Positions 63,815 through 64,000 of a stretch of 64,000 bases of DNA are shown piece after piece. Numbering within the stretch: position 1 is the first letter of the stretch; the number at the start of each line of letters is the position of its first letter. The notes under the pieces were generated by a model. The model searched no databases. It saw only the letters and a program-made list of their open reading frames with translations, and had not been told where the DNA came from. The stretch covers positions 372,001 through 436,000 of the forward strand of contig NZ_SJPF01000003.1 of the NCBI RefSeq assembly GCF_007859755.1, written 5' to 3'. The position numbers and the translations under genes are program-made. The DNA comes from Blastopirellula retiformator (GTDB lineage: Bacteria; Planctomycetota; Planctomycetia; Pirellulales; Pirellulaceae).

Positions 63815-64000
63815 ATGGCACATCGTCGCCGAATTGCTGACGATGAACGGTTCTGCCACTTTCTTACCTTTGGCTGCGACGCACGTCGCAATTTGCTCGA
63901 ACTTGAGCAGCCATGTCGCATCTTGTTGGGCCAGCTAAACGCGCAACTTCTCAAATATTCGGCAAAGTGCGTCGGCTATGTGATCATGCCGAATCATGTT
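63815..64000 (+). CDS. REP-associated tyrosine (Y1/HUH) transposase, 3' truncated by the window
   Basis: ATG 63815, 62 residues visible, cut by the right edge. CHFLTFGCDARRNLLE, then GQLNAQLLKYSAKCVGYV and the edge motif IMPNHV, which in this family continues to the metal-binding His-x-His (MPNHVHLL) of single-strand transposases. The catalytic tyrosine lies beyond the window. Family C hairpin repeats directly precede it, as REP elements flank RAYT genes in other bacteria. Confidence 0.85.
   Translation, partial: MAHRRRIADDERFCHFLTFGCDARRNLLELEQPCRILLGQLNAQLLKYSAKCVGYVIMPNHV

Noticed and set aside
1-64000. CRISPR array or secondary-metabolite cluster
   Set aside because: No regularly spaced short direct repeats with unique spacers and no synthase or cas genes; the repeats present are long, dispersed or coding.

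Overview
This window looks like chromosome from a planctomycete of the Pirellulaceae type (Blastopirellula-like; this is inference). The evidence is three DUF1559 pseudopilin-like proteins, a LamG/DUF1549/DUF1553 protein followed by a Tat-exported DUF1501 protein, exported ThuA, NHL and sugar-isomerase-like proteins, ExbB/ExbD/ExbD/VWA clusters, and high-GC codon use. No prophage, CRISPR array or biosynthetic cluster was seen.

Layout. 1-7 kb: an edge-truncated HNH nuclease, an ADP-forming acyl-CoA synthetase/GNAT fusion, a membrane-anchored protein with a repeated LSADEIxSLF peptide, and an exported thioredoxin-protease fusion. 7.4-16.7 kb: infC with no AUG/GUG start at the expected N-terminus, two DUF1559 genes, hisF, then a four-gene run with a PilT-type ATPase, a membrane-anchored GspE-like protein lacking a good Walker A, and two membrane proteins. 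16.8-28.8 kb: housekeeping and respiratory-type genes (TIM-barrel isomerase, TerC, purH-trpC, the DUF1553/DUF1501 pair, 2-Cys peroxiredoxin, di-haem peroxidase).

29.1-32.5 kb is the most unusual region: a one-strand array of ten tRNA or tRNA-like genes (Phe, Gln, Asp, Leu, Tyr, Met, Arg, Cys, and Ser-like and Asn-like), each with a different identity. Several have rare anticodons or lack expected arms. The array contains a 96-aa orphan gene and several strong hairpins, and is followed by a slipin/SPFH gene with three copies of a DG...PG...W module.

32.6-49.4 kb: a metzincin-type protease, a 1,534-aa fusion of S9 peptidase and DUF885, a beta-sandwich-rich exported protein, a protein with about 19 DPF motifs, a large SF2 helicase, and an NHL-repeat protein. 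49.8-56.1 kb: three TadE/TadG-like genes (one with a VWA domain), redoxin, ThuA, DUF1559 and a lipoprotein. 56.5-62.7 kb: a tightly coupled minus-strand operon VWA - TPR-like - ExbB - ExbD - ExbD - TPR. The window ends with peptide deformylase and the start of a REP-associated (Y1/HUH) transposase.

Three families of dispersed non-coding repeats run through the window: family A (about 149 bp, five copies, all in one orientation), family B (about 105-115 bp, two copies, terminal inverted repeats, directly supplying the stop codon of the preceding gene), and family C (paired inverted REP-like hairpin units, next to the transposase at the right end).
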